Source of the DNA: Gracilaria domingensis
Lineage: Eukaryota > Rhodophyta > Florideophyceae > Gracilariales > Gracilariaceae
Assembly: GCA_022539475.1 (NCBI GenBank)
Contig: VCMS01000338.1
Location: forward strand, 1 to 58,026
Reading direction: 5' to 3'
Length of the DNA: 58,026 nt
Shown: positions 42,524 through 53,185 of the stretch, piece after piece
How the letters are laid out: each line of letters starts with the position of its first letter
Position numbering within the stretch: position 1 is the first letter of the stretch
Program-made: the position numbers and the translations under genes
Notes under the pieces: model-generated
Database searches by the model: none
What the model was told of the DNA's origin: nothing
Seen by the model: the letters and a program-made list of their open reading frames with translations, nothing else

Positions 42524-45109
42524 ATGAACAACACGACAGAAACAGCAACTCTGTCTCTCATCAAGCTTAATCCAGGCAACTACTCCTACTGGCTCTTTAG
42601 CATGAAGAATTATGCCACCACAATTGATGCACTTGACCAATAAACAGGCAACCCTCCTCCCCCAGTAGACCCAGCACTCTTACGCGCACACGAACTCAAG
42701 AAGTCCAAGCTCAACAACGCCCTCATGACCAGCGTACCTCCAGATATTCTCGGACAAATATTCGAACTACATGACGAACCAACACCTCACGAACTTCTCA
42801 ACAAAATCATAGCTCACGTTAATCAGTCTACACAGGAAGATCACGAATTTCTCAAGGTCGAAGCCGAAAGCATACTCTTCACTACTGACACCAAGATTGA
42901 TGAGTACATCAAAGCGCACAAGGACGTCAGAGAGCGAATGTTAGCAGCACGCTACCCCAACATCAAAAACGAGACAACTACAGTTGACTTCTTAATAGAA
43001 GGCCTCAAACACAATCCTTCCCTCTCGAACATTGTGTTCCAGTTTCTTGGACAAAAGCCCATCACCGTCATAGACTTTACCAGGAAGTTCAAAAAGCTCC
43101 ATGCTTTCACACAGCGCGTGAATGCCACACCGACAAGCTCACCTCAACCGAGTTTCACCGGGGACTATGGCAGACCACGATACTCTTCACGTACTACTCG
43201 ACAATACAACATGCAACGACCCCTCCCACCCTTCCGCGGAATACCCTGCAAATTCCACATGGAAATAAAACCCGGCATGCGTCCACAACACACAGACGCC
43301 CAATGCCGACACCCAGGGCATCCACGTCATCACCAAAACTATCAGCAACCACAGGCACAGCTGACCTACGCTCCATATCAAATCAACGCGCCCCCGCCTG
43401 GATTTCAGCCGCCCCCACCCCAAGCACCTCCAGTCGAAGTCTCGTCGGACATAGACACAGAGTCAACGAGTAAGTTCCTCTTGGACAGTGGAGCTACACC
43501 GTCCCATCTCATCAGCCCCACAGAACACATGAAACCGCTAACCAAACCCACCTTTACCCACACTGCCACCCGACAGCAGACCAGGTGCTCCCACCATGGA
43601 CTAGTGGAAATCAAACCGCGCACGAGTAACCGCACAATCAAAACCTATGCCGTAACCAACAGACACCTCAGCCACAACCTGCTCTCCGTACACGACATAG
43701 CCAGCCGCTATGGCTTTGTCACATTCACTCCTTACAAAGGATACATTCATACCATAAGCCGCAAGCCTCGCATCTTAGCAACAGCCAAATGGAACGGCTC
43801 ACAATACCAACTGGAGGGTACGATACTTCCAAAGAGCGCAGCACTAGCCACAAGAACCTTTTCACGTAAAGCGAGCAAACACTCCAAACCTACCAAAGCG
43901 TCATCAACCGCAAAACGAAGCACCTCCGACAAAACCGACAGGCCTCCACCTCCCACCACAAAGACCATAAGAACACCAGCCCTCACACCAATTCATCTCA
44001 GCAAACATCACAACCCCACGAAGGCATCACGCACATCCAACGTACAGCTTCAAGTACACAATTGGCATCTCAAACTCAATCATGCCCATCCTTCCAAATT
44101 AGCGCTGACGGCCAAACACAGGCTTATTCCCCACATGCCTACAACACTACCATATGACACAGCACTCACCTGCTCAGCATGCCATACATCCAAACTTTAC
44201 CCCCAACCACACAAACCCAAGCAGCACCATTACGCACCAGGAGCCTACATTAGCTCCGATACCTGCGGACCTGTTAAACCCACGTCGTCGCATGGTAATA
44301 AGCATATGCTCATCCTCATATGCGCGGCCACACGATTCGCATTCGCACATTTCATCAAAGACGGCAAAGACATACCCCAATACGTCGAACAAACCCTGCA
44401 TCACATCTCCCAACGCATGCATTATCCCGTAAGCGACTTTAGAAGCGATAACGCGAAAGAATACACATCGACAAAAATGCAGGCAATATACGCACTCTAC
44501 AAACTCACACACCATCTCCGCACCCCGCATCAACCTCAGGAGAATTCAATAGCAGAACGACTCAACAAAACAATAATGGAATCCACAAGAGCATTACTCC
44601 AAACCGCAAAACTTCCAGACACTTACTGGGAGGATGCGGCGAGAGACACTATTTTCAAGTACAACCTTCTTCACCATCAATCGCTCAATACCTCCCCCTA
44701 CACGTTATGGTATGGCACGCACCCTCAGCCTATTCGACTTTTCACATTTGGCGAACTCGGTTACGTACCCATATACTCACCCAAAAAGAAAATGGAACCC
44801 AGATCTCAACAAGCGCGCTATATGTATGCAACATCCCTCACACATATAATGGTTCTCTTACTCAGCACCAACAAATACTCCCACATCAGAGCGGCTGACT
44901 TTCACCCGTACCACAAGGAAAGAGACCCCACAACAACAGTTACAAAAGCGTTCAAGACCAAAGCCACCTCAACAAAAAACGTTCCCGCAGAAATTCAAGT
45001 AGACACACCCCCCCCCGTCCAATATTCGTCAAGCACGCCTATACCCCGACGCGAGACAATGGCAGAAGGCTCACAACCAAGAACTAGACAACATCGATCA
45101 ACACCATAG
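42524..45109 (+). pseudogene. E3 Gag, protease and integrase
   Basis: ATG 42524, with TAA at 42641 in the same frame. Gag is of UBN2/copia type (LIKLNPGNYSYWLFSMKNYA ... YPNIKNETTTVDFLIEGL). The usual CCHC knuckle is absent. In its place is PCKFHMEIKPGMRPQHTDAQ followed by CRHPGHPRHH, a possible Cys/His metal site. Protease: FLLDSGATPSHL. Integrase: WHLKLNHAHPSKLALTAKHR with CSACHTSK (zinc module), YISSDTCGPV (D), FRSDNAKEYTS (D), PQENSIAERLNKT (E). It ends in a serine/proline-rich stretch at a TAG (45107). The RT frame overlaps near 45050, just past a run of C (45008-45016), so a one-base shift joins them. Confidence 0.82.
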
Positions 45110-46649
45110 TATCAAATGGCTTCCACCAGAGGCACAGCCACCGCCAGAAAGAATTATCCCTCTCATGATGCTATATCGCTACAAGCGATCAACAGAAGGA
45201 CATGTTGTACAACGCAAAGCACGTTGCAACCTACGCGGAGATCTCATGAAGCCTGGGCTGCACTACGATCCCAAACACCGCACCACATACACAGCAGACA
45301 GAACAACACAACGCATCCTCCTGGCACTACATGCAGCTCACCAATACCCCTTGGAACACTTCGACATAAAATCCGCATACCTTCACGAACAATACCAACA
45401 TAATGCACCCGTATACGTAAAACAAATGCCTCAATTCGACGGAACCTACCGACACCCAGGACAATACGGCCAACTCCACGGCAATCTTTACGGCTCCCCA
45501 CCAGCGGCATACTACTACAACCATGGCCTTAAAAAGTTCCTTACTTCTCTCAAATTCACAGCATCGGAGCATGATCCATGCTTATACACGAAAGTCACGC
45601 ACAACGGATTCACCATAGTCAGTACAACGATAGACGACTTCTTCGTACTCGCGACACGCACAAACCTCATCGATGAACTTCATCAACAACTACTACAGAA
45701 GTACAAGATCAAACGTTTGGGCACACCAACTAGATTCCTCAATTGGACAATACGGCAAACACCAAGCGGAACACACATATCACAACCGGACACCATCGAA
45801 GCAATTCTAGTCCAAACAGGAATGCAAGACAGTAATCCTACGCACACGCCTTACAATAATCTTCAACATCTCGATCGCCAACCAGCAACAGCACCACTCA
45901 CACCAGCACAAGCCACACGATACAGAGCAATACTAGGGGAAATCAGATATGTAACGGACAGCACGCGTCCCGATCTAATGTATGCCACCAACCGCTTAGC
46001 TCAACACATGAACGCTCCGCAACAACATCACTGGCAGGCATTGAAAACAGTGCTTCGATACTTGAAAGGAACTAAAACCTTCGGACTTTTATACCAATCG
46101 AGGAATAAGCCAACAAACATAGAGTTACTTCAAACATACTCAGATGCAGACTTCGCCAACGAGAAAAATAGGAAATCCATCACCGGCAATATTCATCTTA
46201 TCAACCACACCCCAGTGTCATGGGAATCTAGACGACAAAATGTTGTCGCTCTATCAACAACCGAGGCCGAGTACATTGCGGCAACCAATGCCACACGACA
46301 CACAAGCTGGCTCAGAAATCTTCTGCACTCCTGTCGAGCCTCGCAGAGCACTCCAACGCCGAACTTCATTGACAACAACTCAACAATACTGATAGCAACA
46401 AATCAAGCACCGACCAAAAGACGAAAATACATAGACATTAGGCACCATTACTTGCAACATCACGTCTCGAACAAAGCAATAGACATCAGACGGCTGTCAA
46501 CGGCGGACATGCTTGCAGACATGTTGACCAAGCCTCTACATCGCGAACGCTTCACCGAACTTCGCAAGCGGCTCAACATTGTTCCCTGCCCCAAGGAAAA
46601 TGTGTCTCAGCAACCGGGGACTGTCAATCAGCATCTTCATCATTGCTGA
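45050..46649 (+). CDS. E3 reverse transcriptase and RNase H
   Basis: The frame enters near 45050 (RQWQKAHNQELDNIDQHHSI, the usual start of the copia RT domain), one base off the upstream frame. RT features: YKRSTEGHVVQRKARCNLRG, LEHFDIKSAYLHE, NLYGSPPAAYYY, HDPCLYTKV and TTIDDFFVLA, where most copia RTs have YVDD. RNase H: TYSDADFANEKNRKSITGNI, PVSWESRRQNVVALSTTEAE, FIDNNSTILIA, IDIRHHYLQHHV, RLSTADMLADMLTKPL. It is intact to TGA 46649, 14 bases before the 3' LTR. The TIDD variant is unusual but both catalytic aspartates are present. Confidence 0.85.
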
Positions 46650-46663
46650 CCCACATTTTTACA

Positions 46664-46758
46664 TGACAATCAGCATTACAGTAGCGACTAGACTTAAGGA
46701 GTCGCGAGATGTGCGAGCTCGCGGCAGTAAAATGACCAGAACTTCCTCCTCTGTCACA
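46664..46758 (+). repeat. E3 3' LTR (95 bp)
   Basis: Identical to 42205-42299 except TGA for TGT at the start. A 13-base copy of the LTR start (TGTCAATCAGCAT) lies just upstream at 46622-46634. TTTTG follows at 46759-46763. Confidence 0.9.
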
Positions 46759-46763
46759 TTTTG

Positions 46764-47300
46764 TTCATCTTTGACCGCATATCATCATCAACGCCCACCT
46801 CCGACATGTATGTTATCGTTTATATTCTCAATCAAACTCGAACCATACCTGGCTTCCACACGTAACATTATGCGTGAATCCAAGCCAAAATTATTACGAG
46901 GGCTATATCCCCATACCCTAAATTCAACCACGACGAGCGCATGAAGCTTCAAACAGTTATTTCATTGACAGAAACAAAAGCTCTTTTGTTTTCCGAACAA
47001 CACACGGTGTAGTACGACACTCCACTGGAAGACTCCTGAAAACCCAATCCACCAGTCCCCATCACAAGTGTTCACGTCCATACCAAGGGTACTTCGAGAT
47101 GTCCGAGTCGAATCTGTGGTGCGCACTTCGAAATGCAGAAGTATAATTGGAAATGGTCAATATTGGGTCTCTCCGAAGGCACTTGAATCATGTTTGACTT
47201 GCCGCTAAGCCAACTCCGCTTCTTAAAAGCCCCCCATCTCGTTCCCCGTCAGTTCGCAACCTGCAGCAGCGCCCAGCTTCAACCTTATCTCACTCCCATC
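46764..47300. other. Upstream region of the small secreted protein gene
   Basis: No gene is visible. The frame of the secreted protein is open from 47190, but the signal-peptide ATG is at 47301. No TATA box at a standard distance stands out. Confidence 0.35.
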
Positions 47301-47681
47301 ATGGTGTTCTCCGTAAAGATTACCGCTCTGCTTCTCTCCCTCTCCGCTCTGTGCAGCGCCATACCATTCTATCTTCCCCCCGCACTCAAGAAGTGTGATC
47401 TGGATCTGTTTCGCTTCACTGCGCACAAGGATTTCATCTCAGTTGTGCGCTGCAAGTGCTTTGGAGGTGTCACAAAGGTGGACTCCATCTTGCGAAGTAC
47501 CTCTCCGACCATACAGACTGACTTGTTGAAATGTGCGAAGGAAAACCTGGACGAACTTTCCGCGTTGTGTATGGTTGAAGAGCAGAGCGTTTTCCCAGTT
47601 GCAGCTTTGCCCATCGCCGAAGCTTGTTGTATGGAGTCGGGTGGTATTTTGATAGGCTCTCGTTGTGATCCGGCACATTAG
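47301..47681 (+). CDS. Small secreted cysteine-rich protein, 126 residues
   Basis: ATG 47301 is chosen because it starts a clean signal peptide (MVFSVKITALLLSLSALCSA); the in-frame extension to 47190 would bury it. The mature ~105 residues hold eight cysteines in the order C, CxC, C, C, CC, C (KKCDL, RCKCFGG, LKCAKE, ALCMVEE, EACCMESG, SRCDPAH). Even number and spacing suggest four disulfides. This order is the reverse of the plant lipid-transfer-protein pattern and does not match hydrophobins exactly. No family was recognised. The frame is intact and isolated between two retroelements. An apoplastic or defence role is only a guess. Confidence 0.6.
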   Translation: MVFSVKITALLLSLSALCSAIPFYLPPALKKCDLDLFRFTAHKDFISVVRCKCFGGVTKVDSILRSTSPTIQTDLLKCAKENLDELSALCMVEEQSVFPVAALPIAEACCMESGGILIGSRCDPAH

Positions 47682-48479
47682 AAATATGTGCAAATTCTTC
47701 AGCCTACTGCTCAAGATGCAGTTGTTTGGTTAAACCTGACAGATACGTATTAAGATTGTTTAGAGTCCAAACCGGCACAATGATGTGTCTGCATGGCTTG
47801 CGCAAGGTCAGCGTGCTCACTCCGAAGTCCTCGAGTGCATGGTGTAGCGTGCCCTCACTTGATCTGGGAGACGCGAGAAAACAGGAAAGTCGGGCTGGAG
47901 AGGGCGGGAAATGGCAAGTTTCGGAATACTTTCATGACAAACGTAAAACATTTTTATTTTTATAAAAAGGGTTCATACATATATTCTAGCAAGTATCATC
48001 GCTGTTGCGTCGTAAGCAATGTGTTGTACGTAGACTTTTTGTAAGTTGATCGCTGTTCTTCTCCGATACCTGATCGTAGATGTACGGGAAATATGTTGAT
48101 ACTGCCGCTATCTCGATATCAGAACTCGTGTTACTCGCATTCACTTTGAGCTAACCGTGTCAATTGCAGGCGTTCTGAGAGATCAATGCAAGATCTTTTG
48201 AAGCACCTAAGCTTGACTTTGCTACAGTTCGGCAAAACATGTTAATGTTGTCTTACAATGTGTTGCAAATAGCGATATGAGCGTTACATATCGTTGTTTC
48301 CAACGGCAAACGGTTTGCTTTATGAACTTGAATAGTACTGATTTCAACATAATTCGTTATCTTTATGTCCCATGCACTGAACTACTCTAGTCCTACTACG
48401 ACTGCCCGACATCTTTTGCGTCATACCATCGTTTTACTTCCTACTTTCCCGATACCTGAAATAACGCCATAATCCCTGT
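47682..48479. other. Gene-free interval before E4
   Basis: No gene, repeat or strong signal recognised. Confidence 0.4.
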
Positions 48480-48599
48480 GAAGATGCAGAGCAGAAGAGC
48501 GTGTGGAGAAGCATTGAAGAGGAGCGCCCGTTACGCAAAGAAAGCAGATTTTTACTAGAAGCAGCAGGAAGCCCTCAGTATCAAGCAATTAGGGCGGAC

Positions 48600-48848
48600 T
48601 CAACGCTGAATACGACGCACACCATTCAGGGTAATACGAGTCAACGGCACGTCTCCAGTTCTTACGGATTCGGCGGCGCGAATTAGCTCCTGTAGCGCGG
48701 CGCGGATCCTGAAAACGGCGTCGCGGAAGCCAGCAATGTAGCCCGTGCGGTAATCGTACGTGACGTTGAAGAGAATTTCGTGAATCTCGTCCACGATGGA
48801 GGCCTCCTCTGCCTCTACATCGAGGACTGAGCGGGTACGGGGTGGCAT
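48600..48848 (-). CDS. Antisense 82-residue reading frame inside the E4 5' LTR
   Basis: From ATG 48848 (open to 48962). The sequence looks protein-like: SVLDVEAEEASIVDEIHEIL, then GYIAGFRDAVFRIRAALQEL, suggesting two amphipathic helices and a basic C-terminus. No family was recognised. In the right LTR the same region is broken by many one-base indels. It could be a small regulatory antisense protein or a chance frame. Confidence 0.35.
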   Translation of the reverse strand: MPPRTRSVLDVEAEEASIVDEIHEILFNVTYDYRTGYIAGFRDAVFRIRAALQELIRAAESVRTGDVPLTRITLNGVRRIQR

Positions 48849-49515
48849 GGGAGGTGGCAGGATGAACGATAGGTGCAAGGGTGGCTGCAGCGACTCGGTG
48901 GGATGTCTGCAAGGTGACGAAGACAGTCGGATGGCGTGATGCAGGTATATGTGCAGCACCACTCAGCAGTTGACAGAGTGGTGGCCACGTGGCAGTTTAC
49001 TGGGTGCACCTGAGACATTAGTCCACCAATGCATTGGGAAGGAACTGACAATTAGTTAGGGAAATTGATTAATTTTCAACAAGAAATTGTTGGGAAGGAA
49101 TTAATGTCTTGTTGACAAACCATTACGAACAAAACAGCTGAGGACATGTCGGTGACATGTCCCATGGAAAGGAATTATTACTTGTCAACAAGGGGATAAC
49201 CTTACATGTCATCAATCAAATGGAAACGACTCATCGATTCGGGCAAAACTAATGGAATTTCGGACAACTTTTCTGTGGAATGGAAGGCACACGCGACCTG
49301 ACCTGTCTCAATGAGAAGCTGCTTCGCGTCTATAAAGAGACGGTCAAGAGACTCATTATGGCCAGGTGGTTATGACCGCATCAAAACAGCAGTTGTGGGA
49401 GGAACCAATCAAGAAACCCACACAAGACATAAATATACAAGTAGTAACTAGTGAACCTTAGATTAGAAATACGACTAGTATGCATTCTTTGAGATTATTC
49501 AATGGCTCATTTCTT

Positions 49516-49523
49516 TATATAAA
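49516..49523 (+). promoter_or_regulatory. TATA box in the E4 LTR
   Basis: TATATAAA followed by a C-rich start-site-like region. In the right LTR the corresponding site near 57561 is altered (TTCTTATCTACCCCC). Confidence 0.5.
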
Positions 49524-50011
49524 CCCCCCTCCGAAGAGCGATGGTCTCCAACATCTGGAGGGGGCAGACCACCTTGACGACCTCACACACACTTCCTTTG
49601 GCACACCCCCACCACCCTTCAGAGCAGTCTGCTCCCCCTTGCCATCAACCTTCCTACATTCAACCCAACAGTGAGCGGCTTGGTCTCCCGCTTCACAACT
49701 CGTCTCTACGCGACTAGTCGTGCTGCCCTGTCTTGGGCTCGCTTGCACTTCTACGCCGTCGCTTGCAACTACCAGTACACAGTTCCGACGAACTTAGGTT
49801 GACGTTTGCGCACCCTTTGCGTTCTTTCGCTCCCCGCCCAACTGTGGACTACTCTAGTTTGCTGTCACAGGGCTGCTGATCTTTGCTGCCTACCATACGC
49901 TAGCAACAACAGAACGCTACGTTGGCGTCAACAACAGCACGACGGCTGGTACCCCCTGGTGTTTCGTTTCTGCAGTTGGGTTGTCACCACCCGCGCCATT
50001 CGTCCACAAAA

Positions 50012-51781
50012 ATGGCGTCCACATGGTACCCCCAGCAGGGCCCAGTTCCGCGTGAACCAGTCATGTCTTTCAATGGGACTTCTATGGATGTCCGAAAGTT
50101 TCTCTTCTATTTCGAGAACGTGGCCACCGTTGGTATGGATGATGGTGAGCGCGCAGTGAGGCTTCTTGGGTTTCTAGAAGGAGAGGCCTTTAACTTTTAT
50201 TATGATACCTACGCTATGAACGGTTCGCTTACGAGTGAGGCCCGAGAATACGCTGGTGTGAAGAAGGCCCTCATTGAGCGCTTTGGGGCCACTGATGAGC
50301 CTGAAGAGCAAATCCGTTGCGCTGTCACTGCTCGTCTAGATTATGGAGATCTATTGGGATCATTGAAGAAGATGGATGCTTATTACGAGTTAGCAGGCTT
50401 CAACGAGAAGGCGAAGTTTGGCCTTCTACGTAATGCCGCTATGGAGTATGCCGATCTAGCCCAATTTATCATCTTCCGCGGAGCGGACACTTACGACGCT
50501 CTCAAGGGCTTGGTGAGATCCTTTGTAGCAGGAAGGGAAGCGCTGGGCTCCTACGGCGCATTGAGCGCGCTTCCACCACCGAAGCAAATGTTACAGAGGA
50601 CCTCGAAGACGAAAGCCGCACGCCCGAGTGCAGCGCCACTTGAAGACAAGGTTGAGCGACTGGCTGAGCAAATGGCGGAGCTTCACCTCCTCGTAAAGAA
50701 GACTCAAGCGGCAGGGCCTCGTCAAGAGAAGGAGCAGACTTGCTCCTACTGTCACCAGCCTGGTCACTTTGCAAACCGTTGCGAACTGAACCCGCATCGC
50801 AACACGCGCTGCGGTCGCTGCGGAAGGATCGGTCACTCCGTAACGACTTGTTGGTCCAAGCCTAAGGCGGAACCAGGCTCTAACGTGTCCTTTGAAGGTG
50901 TCAAGTCCGAGTCGGGCGTGGAGAGGGCTTCAAAGGAAAAGAACGTGCGCATCAGGTCTGAGGAAAACCCTGTGTCAGTGGTTATCAATGACTCTGACGA
51001 TGATGATGTCGTGACTACGACGAAAAGAGACTCAGACGGTAACCCTCTGCCAAAGCAGCCCCGCACCACTACCCTTCCAGGCATCTCACCTGTGATGTTT
51101 CCCCAAAGCCAGGATGCTGGAGCCGTGGCTAAGCCACCAAGAGGAATCTCGAAGGCACCATCGAAAGCGCGAAAGACTTCAACTGGCAAGCCGAAGGCCA
51201 AGCCTAAGAAGATTAAGATCCAGGAGCATATCGCTAAGTACAACGTTTATGAAGAGCGTGCTAAAGCCCCAACTGGGATTACGTTTGGTCAGTTAGCTCG
51301 GGGAGACGCTGACAACGCTAAGAAAGATCTTCGTCGGATTCTTTCCGGGAGCTTCAGTGGTAAGAAGGTAGCACTCGCTCAGGCTCCGGCGCTGCCTCCA
51401 TCCCTAAAAGTGGTTAATGTGGCGGTTTACGGGACCGTGTGCCAGGCGTTGCTGGATTCAGGCGCAATCCCCAATTTGATGTCGATCGCTTTTAGCCAAA
51501 GGTTGTCTCTTGAACTAAGGCCTTCAGGCCGGAGGATCATTGTTGCTGACGGGACGAAATCCTTGGTCCGAGGGCGAGTACAAAATATACCAGTAGTATT
51601 CGGCTCTCTGCGAGCACCTTTGGACTTCTTAGTCGTGGAGAACCCCCCCTTTCACGTCATAATTGGGTGCCCTACGCTTGAATCTTTGCAAGCTTGTTTG
51701 GACCTTGGCACTCAGCAAGTCTCCATGCGGTTCGATGGTGACAGCACCGTCTTGCCACTGGACTACCATCGGCCTGATTAA
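50012..51781 (+). CDS. E4 Gag-protease
   Basis: ATG 50012 (MASTWYPQQ) is preferred; the frame is open from 49922, inside the LTR. The capsid-like region includes SMDVRKFLFYFENVATVGMD, LLGFLEGEAFNFYYDTYAM and VKKALIERFGATDEPEEQIR. Two CX2CX4HX4C knuckles follow (CSYCHQPGHFANRC and CGRCGRIGHSVTTC). A basic linker (KPKAKPKKIKI) leads to a protease: CQALLDSGAIPNLMS, then FHVIIGCPTLESL. It stops at TAA 51779, after which the same frame continues into the acidic protein. The uninterrupted frame suggests a recently active copy. Gag packages the RNA; the protease matures the particle. Confidence 0.85.
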   Translation: MASTWYPQQGPVPREPVMSFNGTSMDVRKFLFYFENVATVGMDDGERAVRLLGFLEGEAFNFYYDTYAMNGSLTSEAREYAGVKKALIERFGATDEPEEQIRCAVTARLDYGDLLGSLKKMDAYYELAGFNEKAKFGLLRNAAMEYADLAQFIIFRGADTYDALKGLVRSFVAGREALGSYGALSALPPPKQMLQRTSKTKAARPSAAPLEDKVERLAEQMAELHLLVKKTQAAGPRQEKEQTCSYCHQPGHFANRCELNPHRNTRCGRCGRIGHSVTTCWSKPKAEPGSNVSFEGVKSESGVERASKEKNVRIRSEENPVSVVINDSDDDDVVTTTKRDSDGNPLPKQPRTTTLPGISPVMFPQSQDAGAVAKPPRGISKAPSKARKTSTGKPKAKPKKIKIQEHIAKYNVYEERAKAPTGITFGQLARGDADNAKKDLRRILSGSFSGKKVALAQAPALPPSLKVVNVAVYGTVCQALLDSGAIPNLMSIAFSQRLSLELRPSGRRIIVADGTKSLVRGRVQNIPVVFGSLRAPLDFLVVENPPFHVIIGCPTLESLQACLDLGTQQVSMRFDGDSTVLPLDYHRPD

Positions 51782-51796
51782 GACTTTGTTGAGGAA

Positions 51797-53185
51797 ATGG
51801 CACATACGGACAGTGAGGACTTCACGTCGGCCTCCGACTCGTTCTCCTCCGAAAGTGAGAATGATCAGGATGAAGCAGAACCTACTTTCTTCTTCCCGAA
51901 AGGCAAACCGGACACGTCGGCATATGCCTTGTCCGCCTTGCATCATGAGCAAGGATTGCCGAGCGGACGTCAGCCCTCAGTTGTCTCGCTCCATCGAAAT
52001 TATGTGGAAGATTTTCAGGAGTTGAACGTCACCCAAGAAGAAGGGGAACCCGTGCTGCCTCAACCACAAGTATTGGATGAGGAGCGCGAAAGACTTGAAG
52101 CAGCAGACGAAAACGAAGACAGTTCGAATGAGAATGATGAAGAAGGTTCTCCTCCACCCGAGCAAGGTCTTGTCCTTCCGATAAGGAGCGATGTTGTCTT
52201 GTTAAGACCGGAAGATCCGGATGGTCAGCCGGACTACCTCATCTTCCGAGTTTATCGTCGTTACCCTCAGCTGGCGCCTGGTGATCCTGTCCATCCTCAC
52301 ACATCTCAACTACCTTATGGGAACATGGGAGTACTGGAGGTGGATCCCCTCGCCGCACACGTAGTTCGATTCGAAGAGAGGTGGCCAATCCCAGACACGC
52401 AAAGTGAGCGAGACCCTCCCGACGCACCCCAAGGAGAGGAACGACAAGAACATGTCACTTACGTGGGGCTCCAGGGGTCTGTTGACGACCGTCATCCGAA
52501 TCCATCGTCTTTCCAAAGCTCGTCGACGGACACCAGCGTCCAGCAGCCTGATAAGAGCGAGAATGTTGAAGAAGTTGTACACCATGAAGATGAAGTCGAA
52601 GTAGATGAAGAAGAAGATGCAGATGAAGAAGTAGATGATGAAGTGAATAATGAAGTAGGTGATGAAGTAGATCATGAAGAAGATCATGAAGAAATCGCAG
52701 AAGAGGAAGACTCCTCCCCCGAAGAGGTTGAGATCGCTGACACGCCTCTCTATCGGGACCCAGTCCTCACTATCCCTATCAAGGACGAAGTCAAGCTGTT
52801 ACCACTTGAAGAAGGCGAGCTTGTTAGCGACTTTTTGGTCGTACGGGTTGAAATACGGTACCCCGTTCCCGATCCTGCACATCCTCCGCACTTAGGGCAA
52901 CACAACATGCCCTTTGGTCGTATGGGAAAGCTGGAGGAGGATGACGAGGGCCTTCTTGTAATCGCCTTCGAGGAAGAGCTTCCTCAAGAGGAATTTCAGA
53001 CGCAAGCCATTGGCAGCTCGGGAAGCACCGGGTTGCGGCCAGGCCCCTCGCAACCACCTCTTAATGCTAGAGATCCCTCCAAAGCATCGAGCGATGAAGA
53101 GCAATCTAGCGAACAGCAGGGTCCACATGGGGTTGACGATAGTGAGAAAAGGGTTGAAGCAAACTGCCTTACCTCCCAGGTTTAG
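51797..53185 (+). CDS. E4 acidic protein with a duplicated ~70-residue module, between protease and RT
   Basis: 462 residues from ATG 51812-like position (first Met 51797), same frame as gag and pol, bounded by TAA 51779 and TAG 53183. Two related modules are seen: LPIRSDVVLLRPEDPDGQPD to VRFEERWP (about residues 125-200), and IPIKDEVKLLPLEEGELVSD to IAFEEELP (about 325-395). Both share LxVR..RYP, P.HPPH-like HPH/HPPH, PYGNMG/PFGRMG and a final FEE. Between them is a long Glu/Asp tract (EVDEEEDADEEVDDEVNNEV). I recognise no family. Standard Ty3 elements have nothing here. It may be a Gag-Pol linker domain, a histone- or Gag-binding acidic factor, or a captured host fragment. Confidence 0.6.
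   Translation: MAHTDSEDFTSASDSFSSESENDQDEAEPTFFFPKGKPDTSAYALSALHHEQGLPSGRQPSVVSLHRNYVEDFQELNVTQEEGEPVLPQPQVLDEERERLEAADENEDSSNENDEEGSPPPEQGLVLPIRSDVVLLRPEDPDGQPDYLIFRVYRRYPQLAPGDPVHPHTSQLPYGNMGVLEVDPLAAHVVRFEERWPIPDTQSERDPPDAPQGEERQEHVTYVGLQGSVDDRHPNPSSFQSSSTDTSVQQPDKSENVEEVVHHEDEVEVDEEEDADEEVDDEVNNEVGDEVDHEEDHEEIAEEEDSSPEEVEIADTPLYRDPVLTIPIKDEVKLLPLEEGELVSDFLVVRVEIRYPVPDPAHPPHLGQHNMPFGRMGKLEEDDEGLLVIAFEEELPQEEFQTQAIGSSGSTGLRPGPSQPPLNARDPSKASSDEEQSSEQQGPHGVDDSEKRVEANCLTSQV

Larger units (their letters stand above)
42205..46758 (+). mobile_element. Complete Ty1/copia element E3 with 95-bp LTRs
   Basis: The LTRs (42205-42299 and 46664-46758) differ at one position. They are flanked by a perfect TTTTG duplication (42200-42204 and 46759-46763). 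Total length 4,554 bp. Domain order is gag, protease, integrase, RT, RNase H, the Ty1/copia order. LTRs of 95 bp are very short. Short LTRs with a half-tRNA primer site are known for copia and for GalEa-like elements, which have been described from red algae and crustaceans; membership in GalEa is a hypothesis. Confidence 0.92.
48480..49957 (+). repeat. E4 5' LTR (end approximate, at least 1.48 kb)
   Basis: Matches 56509-58026. It has a TATATAAA at 49516-49523 followed by a pyrimidine-rich stretch, the likely promoter, and a long ~430-base region after it before gag. It also holds a minus-strand 82-residue frame (48600-48848). The exact 3' limit is not resolved because the partner runs off the window. 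Confidence 0.85.
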
